A DNA stretch of 64,000 nucleotides from Mantamonas sphyraenae (Eukaryota; CRuMs; Mantamonadidae): contig JAPMXV010000026.1 in the NCBI GenBank assembly GCA_026936335.1, positions 206,272 to 270,271 of the forward strand, written 5' to 3'. The notes under the pieces were generated by a model. The model ran no database searches. It saw only the letters and a list, made by a program, of their open reading frames with translations, and was not told where the DNA came from. The position numbers and the translations under genes were made by a program. Shown one piece after another: positions 1 through 9,679 of the stretch; positions within the stretch are counted from its first letter, which is position 1; each line of letters opens with the position of its first letter.

Positions 1-842
1 ACCCAAAGATCCTGGCTGCGGGCACACTGACCAAGTTTAGCAAACGCACGCGACGCGTACGTTACCTGCAGGACTACAACAGCAAGGAAGTGGGACGCGA
101 GGTGGCCAGTCGCATCCTGCGCAACCTGGATCCGCTGCAGGCGGAGGCAGATGTTGCGTCGTCTGCGGAAATGCCGCACTTCGAGGAGCCCAAGAGTGTG
201 GGTGGCTTGCTTCCGGGCGGCCTGCACTTTGTGCACTCGTACTTGCCGTGGAAAAAGGTGGGCAACGGCACATACACGGGCAGCGACGAGGTGGGCAGCA
301 GTAGCCACAGCAACGCACGCTCGGTGGTCACACGAAACAAGAAGGGCGGCCACGAGTACGTCATGATCAGTGTGGACGAGTACAACATCATCGACGAGAT
401 TGTGTACGCGGGCACGGAGCGGCCGGAGGTGGACAACCTGCTGTCGCTGGTGGGTCTGCCCGAACGCTACCTCAACAAGCTGCTGGATCGCTACGACGAG
501 GGACTCATCGATGACCTGGTGCCATTCCTGCGCCAATCCTGGATCCAGGCAGTGTACCACGATCGCTTCCGCAACTTTCGGGAGCAGCTGCTGGACGAGC
601 TCAACGACGAGGTGGACGTGGCGTCCATCCAGCAGAGCATCCTGAGCATGGTTGATGCGGGCAAGAGCATCTCCAACGCAAACGTGCAGACGCTGAGCAA
701 AGCGCTGACCCAGAACACAAAGGAGCTCATCAAGGCCAAGCTCATCGAGTACCTGGAGCAGAACAGCAACATTCTGGACATGTATTTTGTGCCTCGTGAC
801 GACGAGGGTGACGACGGGCAGCTGAACCCGATGTTTTTGTGA
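1..842 (+). CDS. 3' end of an unrecognised protein (5' truncated by window)
   Basis: The frame is open from base 3 to the stop at 840-842, so about 279 C-terminal residues are visible and the real start lies before the window. The sequence opens with a basic stretch (KFSKRTRRVRYLQDYN), then a polar linker, then an acidic, helix-rich region with conserved-looking segments EYNIIDEIVYAG and GLPERYLNKLLDRYDEGL, and ends with a helical tail and an acidic patch before NPMFL. No signal peptide, membrane helix or catalytic motif is visible in this part. It ends 35 bp from the stop of the convergent exonuclease gene. I do not recognise the family. Regular codon use and a long open frame with few Met argue that it is real. 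Confidence 0.7.
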   Translation, partial: PKILAAGTLTKFSKRTRRVRYLQDYNSKEVGREVASRILRNLDPLQAEADVASSAEMPHFEEPKSVGGLLPGGLHFVHSYLPWKKVGNGTYTGSDEVGSSSHSNARSVVTRNKKGGHEYVMISVDEYNIIDEIVYAGTERPEVDNLLSLVGLPERYLNKLLDRYDEGLIDDLVPFLRQSWIQAVYHDRFRNFREQLLDELNDEVDVASIQQSILSMVDAGKSISNANVQTLSKALTQNTKELIKAKLIEYLEQNSNILDMYFVPRDDEGDDGQLNPMFL

Positions 843-877
843 CGAAACCAACAGCAACAGCAACAAAAACCTCTCCT

Positions 878-2023
878 TCAGTTTGCGCTGTCGAAAATGC
901 TCTCTTTGCGCTTCTTCTTGGAGTCGGCCTTTGCCTTTTTGCCGTCTGCTTTGGCCTTGTCCTTCTTGCGTGTGCGTGCCTGTGCCATTTTTGTCTGCAA
1001 GCGCAGCTGGCGTTCCCAGTCGCGTCGGACGCGCAGGTACAGCATGAGGGTGCAACGGGCGTCATCGACCGAACTGTGTTCGCCCGATTGGATGTCAATG
1101 CCAAAGTGCTCCTTGGTGAGCTTCTTGAGGCCTCGTTTGCGCCTGCCATCGGCCGTCTTGTAGGGTTTGTACAGGGCGGTGTCGCGCACGAGGTGCTTGG
1201 GGTGGGACATCATCAGGGCGGCAAAGTCGTTGGCAATGTCGTGGCCGACCACGATGCGGTCCTTGAGCAGATCCGCAACTTCTTTCTGGACCTGTTTGAA
1301 GGGCTTGGCGCGGTACATGTCTTTGGCACGCACGCCACTCCACTTTGTGCGAAAGTCGGTCACCCACTCTTGCGGCTGCACAAACTCGTCGTACACTGTG
1401 TTCCCATGGGTGTTGACCACGGAACAGCGAGCAAGCACGCTCTCCTTGCCCCGGTCGCCCACGCCGACCATCTCGCAGTCCATGCCCAGCACAGCGGTCG
1501 CCTCTGTGCTATCACTGTTGCCAAACAGTGCCTCTCCGGCCTCTTGCTTTTGCCTCTCTGCCGCCTGCGCCCTCTCCTCCTCCACCCGTTGGCGTTTTGC
1601 CTGTGCTTGCGCCTCCACGTCGTCCTTCTCCTCGACGTCCCTTTCGGCGGACTGCGCCTTGCGCTTCTTGCGCCCGGGCGCCTTCCACTTGGGTTTGTTC
1701 AGCATGGGTACCCCTTCACTCCCATCATCCACCTCTTTGCCCCCTTTCCCTCCTCCCCTGTGTGCCTGCTTCACAGCCGTCTGCTTCGCCTTGCGCAGTG
1801 ACTTTTCCTGGGCCATCAGCTTTGCCCAGTTGCCAAAGCCCTTCTTGTTGCCACCCTGCTTGCCCTTGGACCGCTTCTTTGTTTTCCCGCCGCCGCTGCT
1901 TCCTGATGTGCCTTTGTCCTTGTCCGAGCTTATCTCATCCGCCTCTGTGCGCTCCTTGTCCTTGGCCACCGCCTTGCGTACGATGGCGTTGAGGAATCCG
2001 GCATCCACCTCGCTGCTCGCCAT
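878..2023 (-). CDS. REXO4: REXO4-like DEDD 3'-5' RNA exonuclease
   Basis: A 381-residue single-exon protein. The first ~175 residues are a low-complexity, Lys/Glu/Gln-rich nuclear-type extension (KTKKRSKGKQ, KRQRVEEERAQ). The exonuclease domain follows at about residues 178-345. Exo I is GMDCEMVG (Asp182 and Glu184 are the metal ligands), Exo II is VVGHDIANDF, and Exo III is EHSSVDDAR, which supplies the general-base His and last Asp. This DEDDh order with DCEMVG is diagnostic of the REXO4/REX4/ISG20 group, nucleolar exonucleases linked to pre-rRNA processing. A basic tail (KKKRKES) could be a second nuclear signal. The start chosen is the first Met, 246 bp from the neighbouring cathepsin gene. 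The function is known for the family; the nucleolar role here is inferred. Confidence 0.9.
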   Translation of the reverse strand: MASSEVDAGFLNAIVRKAVAKDKERTEADEISSDKDKGTSGSSGGGKTKKRSKGKQGGNKKGFGNWAKLMAQEKSLRKAKQTAVKQAHRGGGKGGKEVDDGSEGVPMLNKPKWKAPGRKKRKAQSAERDVEEKDDVEAQAQAKRQRVEEERAQAAERQKQEAGEALFGNSDSTEATAVLGMDCEMVGVGDRGKESVLARCSVVNTHGNTVYDEFVQPQEWVTDFRTKWSGVRAKDMYRAKPFKQVQKEVADLLKDRIVVGHDIANDFAALMMSHPKHLVRDTALYKPYKTADGRRKRGLKKLTKEHFGIDIQSGEHSSVDDARCTLMLYLRVRRDWERQLRLQTKMAQARTRKKDKAKADGKKAKADSKKKRKESIFDSAN

Positions 2024-2269
2024 TGCTTGCTGATGCTGGTTGCACCGGCGCTTGCGAATTGCGCCTCAGTTCCATGTCATGATGGGCAACGTGTGTGCAC
2101 ATGGCGGCATAGGTGGAGACCTGTGTGAGGTTTGGCGTGGGCGTTTGCCGGGGGGGAAATGCATCAGCATCAGCAGCGGCGACGTCTCGCAACGGGGCCA
2201 CGTCGAGCGCAAAGAGGACAAGTGAGAAGCAAGGAACGAGGATGGGGATTGGGTGTGGATGGGGGTTGT

Positions 2270-3242
2270 TTACTCGGTGTTGAGGGGAACGCCAAAGGAG
2301 CAGGCTGTGTCGACGCCAATGTTGTAGCCGGGCTTGGTGGTGATGTACACGAAACCCTCGGCACCCCAGGGCTGGCCCCAGGAGTTGCGGACAATCCAGA
2401 CCTCCTGGCCGTCCATGACGGTCCAGCCGACCACGCTGATCTCGTGGTTGATCTGCGGGTTGCTCATCTGCTGGGAAAACACGCCGCCGGTGTAGGCCTC
2501 GAGCTGGGCGTCGGCATGGACACCGCAGGAGATGGGACCACGAGCAAAGATCTCGGCCTTCATCTTGTCGGCACCGGCAATGCTGCCATAGTCGCCCACC
2601 TTGTACACTGTGTACTTCTCCAGCGGGTAGCAGTTGCTCGGGGAGCAGGTGAAGCAGCGCGTCATGTTGGTGCACTTCTCATCCTTGCCCAGGTAGTTGT
2701 TGCAGGTCTCGTCCACAAGGCCCGTCTCGTGGGCGTACTTGTACACGCCAAGCGGGTCGCCGCCCTCGCAGGAACCGGCGCCTCCGCAGGCAATCACCTC
2801 CTGCGGGCTCAGGTATGCGCTGGGCCACTTGCCGCCGCGCTTGATGTTGATACGGTCAGCCAGAGCCGAGGTCGTGCTGTGTGTGGGGTGCACGCAGGTT
2901 GTGGGTGTCAGCGGCAGGCGTGCGAGGCGGGACGAGGCAAGAGAGGGGAAAACGGCAGGCTTTTTGCCCGGCGCGCGTGGATTCGTACCCCATAGCCCAG
3001 CAAGAGCCGCAGTACACCTCCTGGTGCTGGTTGCGGATGACCGACAGGTAGTTGGTGCCGTTGACGTCACGCCAGTCCCATGTGGTGGGCAGGTCCTCCA
3101 CCTTGAGGTACTCGTGGGGCATCGGTTCGGTGATGTGGTCCTCGATGCCAAAGCTGATCACGCTGGAGCCACGCTGCCACTCCTGGGCGCTCACAATGGC
3201 TGCAAGAACAAGCAGAGCGGTGATGGCGATGGATGTGCGCAT
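2270..3242 (-). CDS. CTSZ: Cathepsin Z/X-like cysteine protease, copy A
   Basis: Two exons, complement(2270..2876, 2989..3242), 286 residues. The intron 2877-2988 (112 nt, GTACGA..CACAG) falls in phase 2 inside the Gly codon just after the active-site loop; splicing restores [15 protein letters not shown]. An N-terminal signal peptide (residues 1-19) is followed by a short propeptide ending near [11 protein letters not shown], then the papain fold starting at [11 protein letters not shown]. The catalytic Cys is about residue 81 in YCGSCWAMG; the catalytic His is in [10 protein letters not shown] and the Asn in RNSWGQPWG. The GSCEGG and ETCNNY segments, the short propeptide and QHxxxYCGSCW match cathepsin Z/X, a lysosomal carboxypeptidase of family C1A. 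It is the downstream member of a tandem pair on the same strand. Likely lysosomal or secreted. Confidence 0.93.
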
Positions 3243-3453
3243 CTGGTGAGTGTGTTTGTTTGGTTGGGAGCGTTGGCGAGCGTTTGCTCTCTCTCTGGGT
3301 CAACGTGTTGGGTGTCTGCCCTGTTTGCAGAGAGTGGTGCAGGAATCCACCCACACAGCACGTGTGACGAGCAGGAGAAAATCAACACAAGAGTTGTTGT
3401 TTTTGCATTGCTTTCAGACACCCTCACCCTCTTCTTACTGCTCGCTCACGCGC

Positions 3454-4809
3454 TCAGGCTTCAGAGGCACACCAAAGCTGCATCCCAGTCTCGATGCCAA
3501 GGTCGTAAAAGTGACGTGTGGTGATGCGGAAGAAGCCACGCTCTCCCCACGGCGTGCCCCACGAGTTGCGCACAACCCAGAACTCTTCGCCGTTCTCCAC
3601 GCCCCAGCCCACCACACTGATGATGTGGTTGATCATCGGCACAGGGTTGAACTGCGAAAAGATGCCACCCGTGTACGCCTCCAGCTTGGCGTCGGCGTGC
3701 ACACCGCAGGCAATCGGTCCGCGTGCAAAGATCTCCGCCTTCATCTCGTGGGGTCCACGCACATGGCCGTAGTCACCCACCTTGTACACTGTGTAGTTGG
3801 TTACAGCCACACACTTGCTCGGCGAGCACGTGAAGCATCGGTGCTCAGCGTTGCACTCCTGGTTCACCCCCACGTAGTTGTTGCACGTCTCGCTCACCAG
3901 TCCCTTGTCGTGTGCATACGCAAACACACCAATGGCCGTGCCACCGTCGCATGATCCAGCCCCACCGCAGTCAATCACTTCCTGCGGGCTCAGGTAGTTG
4001 TTCGGCCACGCTCCCTTCTGCATGATGTTCAGACGGTCAGCAATCGACGACGTCGATCTGTGTGGTGTCGTGTCCGTCGCAGTCGCAGTCGGTGGTGTCA
4101 GTGTGTGTTGTCGTTGCTGTCACTGTCTCGTCCATGGTGTCCGTTCAGCTCTCCTTGAGCCCCTGCCTCGCCGCGTTTGCCTCAACGTCTTGGCGAACCT
4201 CCCTCTCTTCTCCCTCCCTTGGTCTGCCTTCTCTCCCAATCCCCTCTCCACACCGGCACCCGCATGCACGCCATCCTTCCCGTCTCGTGCCTCCACCCAT
4301 TCTCTGCTCTTGTTCTGCACCTGAACCAGCGCAACGGCGTGCGTTTTGTGCTCGGCTGCCTTCTTTGCCCGCGTGGATTTCCCTCTCCCCGCACCGTCCT
4401 CCCGTCGTTTACCCCGCCCCACACCCTCTCTCTCTCCATCTCTCCCTGCCCATCGGCTTCCCCAGCACCCACTCTCTCCCTCCCATCCTCTCCTTTCCCG
4501 CTCATCCACTCACCCCATCGACCAGCACGAGCCGCAGTACACCGGCATGTGCTGGTTGCGCGTCGGCGACAGAAAGTTGGTGCCGTTGACATTGCGCCAG
4601 TCAAACGCATCCGGAAGGTCCTCCAGCTTGATGTACTCGTGCGGGCGGGGCTCCGTGATGTGTTCAGGGTGAGCAAGCTGCTCCTCCCAGTTCACCACAC
4701 ACGCCTGGCGCTGCACCTCCTGTCCACGCAGCGGCATGCTAGCCACCATCTGCAGCAGCAGAGCTGCCACAATCACTGCCGTCATTCCACTCTTGGATCC
4801 CATCTTCAT
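3454..4809 (-). CDS. CTSZ: Cathepsin Z/X-like cysteine protease, copy B
   Basis: Two exons, complement(3454..4057, 4514..4809), 299 residues from Met at 4809 (Met at 4803 is also possible). Intron 4058-4513 is 456 nt (GTGAGT..CACAG) and sits at the same site and phase as in copy A, restoring [15 protein letters not shown]. The signal anchor is [16 protein letters not shown]. The active site is YCGSCWSMG (Cys), [11 protein letters not shown] (His) and [12 protein letters not shown] (Asn). Compared with copy A the propeptide is longer (with an extra Cys in QACVVNWEE) and the C-terminal stretch before the stop differs. Shared domain layout and intron position indicate tandem duplication before the two introns diverged in length. 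Family knowledge: C1A carboxymonopeptidase. Lysosomal location is inferred. Confidence 0.92.
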
Positions 4810-5165
4810 TTGCTGGGGTTGGTTGGTGGTGGGGTTTTTGTTGGCGCCATCGTCGAACGGAACAGCCACAGGCACCGAGACATCCCCATCCACTGTCCTC
4901 TGTCCTCGCGAGTGTCACTGTCCATGCATTTATGCCCACCCTTTTTACGCACGCAACATTGCCTCTCGGTTCATCAACACCCGCAGCTCCACACGCTTCT
5001 CCTCAACACGCTGCGCATCTTTCTCCTGCACGTCCATGGGCACCCTCTCCTGGTACTGCGCACTCGCCATGCGTGTCTCGATCCCATCGATTTGCTTTTG
5101 CACCTTGTGGCCTTCTCGATGTGGTTTGCGTTTGCGCTGCGAACTCGCAGAAAACGCAAACACCC

Positions 5166-6340
5166 ATGGGCCTCTTTTCCAACCTCTTCAAGCGAAAGAG
5201 CTCCACCGACGAGAAGAGGAGGAGAAGTCTCAACAACAGGCTCGCATGCCTCACGTGTATCAGCCGTCGTCGTCGAACAGCTCAACCTGGATCACGTCTG
5301 GCGAGGAGGAAAAGGAGTGGAAGACACATGGCATGGCGCTGGAACGAGAATTGAACGACGGTGAGATTGAGCTGGTGCAGAGCATCTCCGCGTATGAACG
5401 CCGGTACCTGTTGATCAGCGGCCTTTCATCGCCCGCAACGGCGTTGACGGAGCTGAAAAAGCTGGTGAAGGAAATAACCGAGCTCTCCACGGCGGCCGGA
5501 GAGACGAGCGTGGGCTTTGTGTGCACCGTTGCGAACGGAACGCTCAAAAGCGACACCAATGGGATGACAGACATGCCGGAGAACATGCTTTTGTGCTTGT
5601 CGGTGCCGCCGCCGAGCTTCTGGGTCGACTATTTCGACTGCGTGTTTGTGTATAACCACTTCAACTACGCATGGAGCCAGCAAGTCGAGTTTGGCGACCT
5701 GCTTGCACGATACGTGGAGTTGGGCGGCAGTGTGGTGCTGTCGGGCTGTGTGGTGCGCGAAAACTACACGTTCAAGGGAGTGTTCACCAAGGACTATGCG
5801 CCCTACGGCATCACACAAAGCAACGGCGGCAGTAACCTTGAGGCCAAAGTGGAAGACTCTGAATTTGCAACGCATCCTGTGTTTGACGGCTGCACGTCAA
5901 TCAATCTGGGCGGTCTGTACATTTACTCGGCGGCCCAGGAATTGCCACCAAACACGCGCTGCCTACTCAAAGCAGGCCAGGAAATCCTGGTCACGGAGCG
6001 TGTTTACCCCAACTTTGGGGGCACCAGCATGCTGCTCAACTGGTATCCCGTCGACGCCGGGGTGCAATCTGGCATGGGCTTCAAGGTAGACACAGATGGG
6101 TACCGCATCCTCTTCAACGCCCTGCGCTATGTGCGCCACGTCAGTTGGTCCCTGGAAAACCACCACGTGTTTACCAAACCGTTTCGGGCAGCTGTGTTTG
6201 CCGTGGTCATGCTTGCGTACATGGATCCCGAAGGAAACGAGGAGCACGAGTACGCGTCCGAGCTGCCCTTCCGATGGCACGAGCTTCCCAACGAGGTCAT
6301 TTTTAACGTGTTTAAGCAACTGGGCAAGATGTGGCGATGA
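5166..6340 (+). CDS. GATase-like fold protein of unknown function; start frame uncertain
   Basis: The frame ending at 6338-6340 is solid from about 5215 onward; the first in-frame Met is at 5246, giving 364 residues. However the ATG at 5166 opens a natural N-terminus (MGLFSNLFKRKSSTDEK) in a different frame. Stepping back one base near 5210-5225, in an AG-rich run, would join it smoothly to EEEKSQQQARMPHVYQ, so a single missing base is likely. The middle (about 5500-6120) has an alternating beta/helix pattern: a hydrophobic strand in YFDCVFVYNHFNYAW, then LLARYVELGGSVVLSGC, NLGGLYIYSA and a late GYRILFNALRYV helix. This resembles class-I glutamine-amidotransferase/ThuA-like folds, but I see no catalytic Cys-His-Glu triad. 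The final LPNEVIFNVFKQL looks like the start of an F-box and is then cut by the stop. Function unknown. Confidence 0.65.
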
Positions 6341-6390
6341 GAGAGGGAGAGAGAGTGTGTGCGGATCAGGCAATGGACTTTGCTCGTCAT

Positions 6391-8078
6391 TCAGCTCACG
6401 GGAAGACCGAGCAGTTTTCGCAGGCCGTCAAAGGTGAGTGGCCTTCGTTCTACAGCGGACATGAGGTCGTCCTCGCACTGTTTCATGATTTCCGGGTATT
6501 GCATGTAGCCTGCGTTGATCTCGAGAAATCTAGCGTCGAGGAGGTCTGCGAGCACGCCGAAGCATTCTTGCAAAGGCTGCGGATGCTGTGTGAGGCAAAA
6601 GAATTCAAAGAGCGGTGTGGTCCACTGCTCGTCACTGTTGAGGCTCAACATGCCAAGGAGTTTGGAGGTGACATTGATGCCCGAGGCGCAAAAGGGATAG
6701 GTGCGTTCGGGCTCAAACTTGTCCTGGTACGCAAGCGTGTGGTGCTCCGCGTAGTAGAGAAGGTTGGTGAGCCCCAGCATGCCCATGCCACGAAAGTCTG
6801 TGGCCGGGTCTTTGCCCTGAAAGCCGATCTTGGACCACATGCGAGAGAGACGTGCGTCGAGGGGCGTGTCGGGCATGCCTAGGTCCCACAATCGCATGAG
6901 CATGTGCTCGTGTTCCTCGTTCTCCTTGTCGTATTTTTGCTCCGAAAGGGCGAGCATGGCGTGCAGGTAGGCCATGGTTTCGCGTTGCACTTGCTTGTGC
7001 TTGCGGATGAACGCGCCGAGTGTCTCTTGGAACTCGTCCGCCATGACTGTGTACACCATCATGTCCTTGGCGCGTGAGGACAATGTCAACCGGAAGCGCT
7101 TCATGACACCAAACAGGTGGTGGTCCATCCAGCCCTCGTCCATGTTCATGTCCAGTCGGAAGGATTGCACTTGGTCGACATACACAAGGTCCGTGGGTCT
7201 TTCGTCGTGGTAGTAGACACGTTGTGTCAAGTGGTCCTCTTTGTGTGATGAGCCGGATGAGGAAGATGAGGAAGATGAGGAAGATGATGATGATGAGGAG
7301 GAGGAGGAGGAGGAGGAGCCACCGACGGTCTCTGGTGAGCCAGGGGAATTAAACACGTTGACAAGTTGCTGCTCACCCTGGTCTTCATGCACGGTGACTT
7401 CGACAGTGGCGCGGAGCGGCGCATGCTGGTTGCAAGTGCGGATTGGTCGTCGAGATCATCGTCGGCGCTGTATGGGTCATTGTCGTCGTCGAGGACAATC
7501 AGCTGGTCTTCGGAGAGACCCCCCACAATGGAATCGTCGTCTTGTGGGTCGTCGTGTGCAGTGTCGATCGTGTCTGCAGAGGGAGGGTCGTGCTCGTGTT
7601 TGGCGCGGCGTGGATGATCAGAATACGGAGCGCGCTCCGGAACCATGCCGAGGTCAAGGTGGGCTGGCTTGTTGTCGGAGCCTGTGATGTGGCGTGCGCG
7701 GAGGGGAAGAAAGAGGATTTGGGCGTAGGAGGTGATGCGGATGACGTAGAGGAGGTTGGAGCGGACGGCGACGAATTCGTCACCGCGGAGGCGGAGCAGT
7801 TGCAGAGCCTGTTTGTGCTCGGCAAGCTTGCTGGAAAATGCGTTATACTGTGCAATGTACATCTCCTGGCGGGCCTTGTTCTCTTCCTCCTCGGCCGGAG
7901 TGGTGTCGAGAGTGACGAGTTGCGCAGTCGACTCCTCCTCGGCCACCATGCGCTGCTCATGCTGCTCAAACTCCACACGCACCTGTTCCATCAGCTCCAA
8001 AGTGATTGTCTTTTTGGTGCGCAGGGCCGTGATCTTGGCCGGTACGACCACACATGCCGGGTGGCCGCTGGGATCCAT
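6391..8078 (-). CDS. ELMO/CED-12 domain protein (one frame step near 7410)
   Basis: The start is ATG at 8078 (MDPSGHPACVVVPAK). The first ~225 residues contain a coiled-coil-like acidic/Gln-rich stretch (about residues 30-85) and an Asp-rich segment (DDDNDPYSADDDLDD). The frame then steps by one base at about 7405-7415. The downstream frame (open from about 7450) carries a poly-Ser run encoded by (GGA/GAG)n at 7253-7318, then the ELMO domain (about 6440-7200). The signature is MWSKIGFQGKDPATDFRGMG followed by GLTNLLYYAE. ELMO proteins regulate Rho/Rac (with DOCK) or Arf-family GTPases (ELMOD proteins are GAPs); single-domain proteins of this length are more often ELMOD-like. No GT..AG intron fits the frame step; adding one G (CCGCG to CCGCGG) would fix it. 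It is head-to-head with the next gene. Confidence 0.82.
7253..7318. repeat. GAG/GAT microsatellite coding poly-Ser on the minus strand
   Basis: An imperfect trinucleotide run (gatgag, then gaggaggag) on the + strand. On the minus strand it encodes about 20 consecutive serines just upstream of the ELMO domain. Confidence 0.9.
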
Positions 8079-8096
8079 TGCAGCAGTTGGCGTGTC
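8079..8096. promoter_or_regulatory. Minimal gap between divergent start codons
   Basis: Only 18 bp separate the proposed ATG of the ELMO gene (8078, minus) from the first ATG of the ADP-ribosylglycohydrolase gene (8097, plus). Either a shared bidirectional promoter overlaps both 5' ends or one true start is further in (for instance Met at 8121 on the plus strand). No TATA-like element is visible. Confidence 0.35.
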
Positions 8097-9616
8097 ATGG
8101 CCACGTTCTGGGGCAACACAATGAGCAGCAAGGAGAACAACAGCAACAGCAGCAGCAGCGACTCTGGATCCACAGCTCTTGACTATGACCGCTTCCGGGC
8201 TGTGCTCCTGGGCCAGGCGGTTGGCGATGCGCTTGGGACGACGGTGGAATTCTCTGCGCCCGGCTCGTTTCAGCCGCTGGAGGACATTGTGGGCGGCGGA
8301 CCGTTTCAACTGCTGCCAGGCATGTTTACAGACGACACAAGCATGGCCTTGTGCCAGGGCGAGAGCGTGGTGTTGCACAGGGGCAAGTTTGACGCGTTGG
8401 ACATCAGTCGCGCGTTTGTGTCGTGGTATCACGACGGCCACATGAGTCCCACGGGGGAATGCTTCGACATCGGGGTCAGCACACGGTCTGCACTCAACAT
8501 GTTTGCGCGTACAGACACACCGTACCCAAAGTCGGACAAGGCAGCAGGCAATGGCGGCCTGATGCGCCTGGCGCCGATTGCCATGGCGTACAGCCGTCTG
8601 CCACGCGCGTGCATGGCCCTGTGCGGCAACAGCAGCCGCACAACACATGGAAGTGCCATGAGTGTGCAGAGCTGCGAGTACTGGGGTGGTTTGATTGCGG
8701 GTGCTCTGGCCGGTGTGGACAAGGAAACGCTTGTGGGCGGTGAGGTGTTTAGCGCCACTGGCGAGGGAGCCGGGTACTGGAGCGACGTGGAGGGCAAGCT
8801 GGACAACGACGCGTGGCACGACGCGTACGACATGCAGGCGTACGATGTGGACGAGGCGCACTCGATGGTGAAACAGCTGCAGGAGGTTGCAGTGGAGGCG
8901 TCGTTCAGGAAGCTGCAGCCGCCGGATATCAACAACAGTGGCTTTGTGATCCGGTCGCTGGAGGCTGCGCTGTGGGCTTTCTACACCACGGACGACTTCA
9001 AGTCGGGCCTACTGGCGGCAGTGAATTTGGGCGACGACGCGGACACGGTCGGGGCCATTTACGGCCAGCTGGCAGGAGCCTACTACGGCGTGGGTGGGGA
9101 CAAGGGCATTCCCGAGGAATGGGTTGCCATGCTGTCCATGCGGCCGATCCTGGATGTTCTGTGTGAGGAGCTGTACCGGATCGCGCTTGCATACGACGAC
9201 CCGGAGGCGTGTGAGGAGCTTGCTGCCGCGTTGAAGGAGCACAACGTAGAAAGTGCAGCAGAGTTGCCTCCTTCCGTGATCCGAGACCTGGAGCTGACGT
9301 CGTGTGCAGTGGATGGGCGCGCCGAGGCAGTACTTGCTAGCTGGCGGAAACTGGAGGACATGTGCCGCAACGCGGTGGGGCGCACACACGCGGGACCGCA
9401 CACGTTCAAGAGTGTGTCCGCCATGATGATCACGCAGAAGCCATCGCAGAGGAGTGGCGGGAGAGTGCTGAAGAGCTGAGCAAGGAAGATCAAGACGCGT
9501 TGATTGAGTGTGCCATGGCGTTTTTCGAGCAGGCAAAACCTGCAGTGGAGAGGCGTACGGGCGGAGTCATGGGCTCGTTGATGGGGGCGTTGCTTCAGCA
9601 GCAGAAGAAAGGGTGA
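8097..9616 (+). CDS. ADP-ribosylglycohydrolase (ARH/DraG family), one frame step near 9420
   Basis: ATG at 8097 (Met at 8121 is an alternative). After a Ser/Asn-rich leader the ARH fold begins at DYDRFRAVLLGQAVGDALG. Metal-binding motifs are in order: FTDDTSMAL (the TDDT motif), NGGLMRLAP, and NLGDDADTVGAIYGQLAGA near the C-terminus of the domain. These are the two-Mg2+ ADP-ribosylhydrolase signatures, so it should release ADP-ribose from protein or small-molecule conjugates. The frame as written stops at 9479. The frame one base back continues as AEAIAEEWRESAEELSKEDQ, an acidic helical tail ending at 9616, which looks like genuine coding sequence, so one base is probably missing near 9415-9430. 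Corrected length is about 506 residues. The domain itself is intact regardless. Confidence 0.88.
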
Positions 9617-9679
9617 GGAGGCAATGCAGCTGCAATATTGGAAGCAACCAATTTTTTTTTGCAAGGAAACCCAGTCATC

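Noticed and set aside
839-1801. Long plus-strand open frame (320 codons) over the exonuclease gene
   Set aside because: It is the antisense shadow of REXO4; the translation is Leu/Val/Cys-rich with no motif, while the minus strand has all three exonuclease motifs.
7380-7450. Intron in the ELMO gene to explain the frame change
   Set aside because: No GT..AG pair of sensible length keeps both Asp-rich and VHEDQGEQQ segments; a single missing base fits better.
7443-8096. Upstream extension of the ADP-ribosylglycohydrolase frame
   Set aside because: The frame is open but overlaps the ELMO gene's coding region on the other strand; the extension has no ARH features, and ATG 8097 precedes the domain directly.
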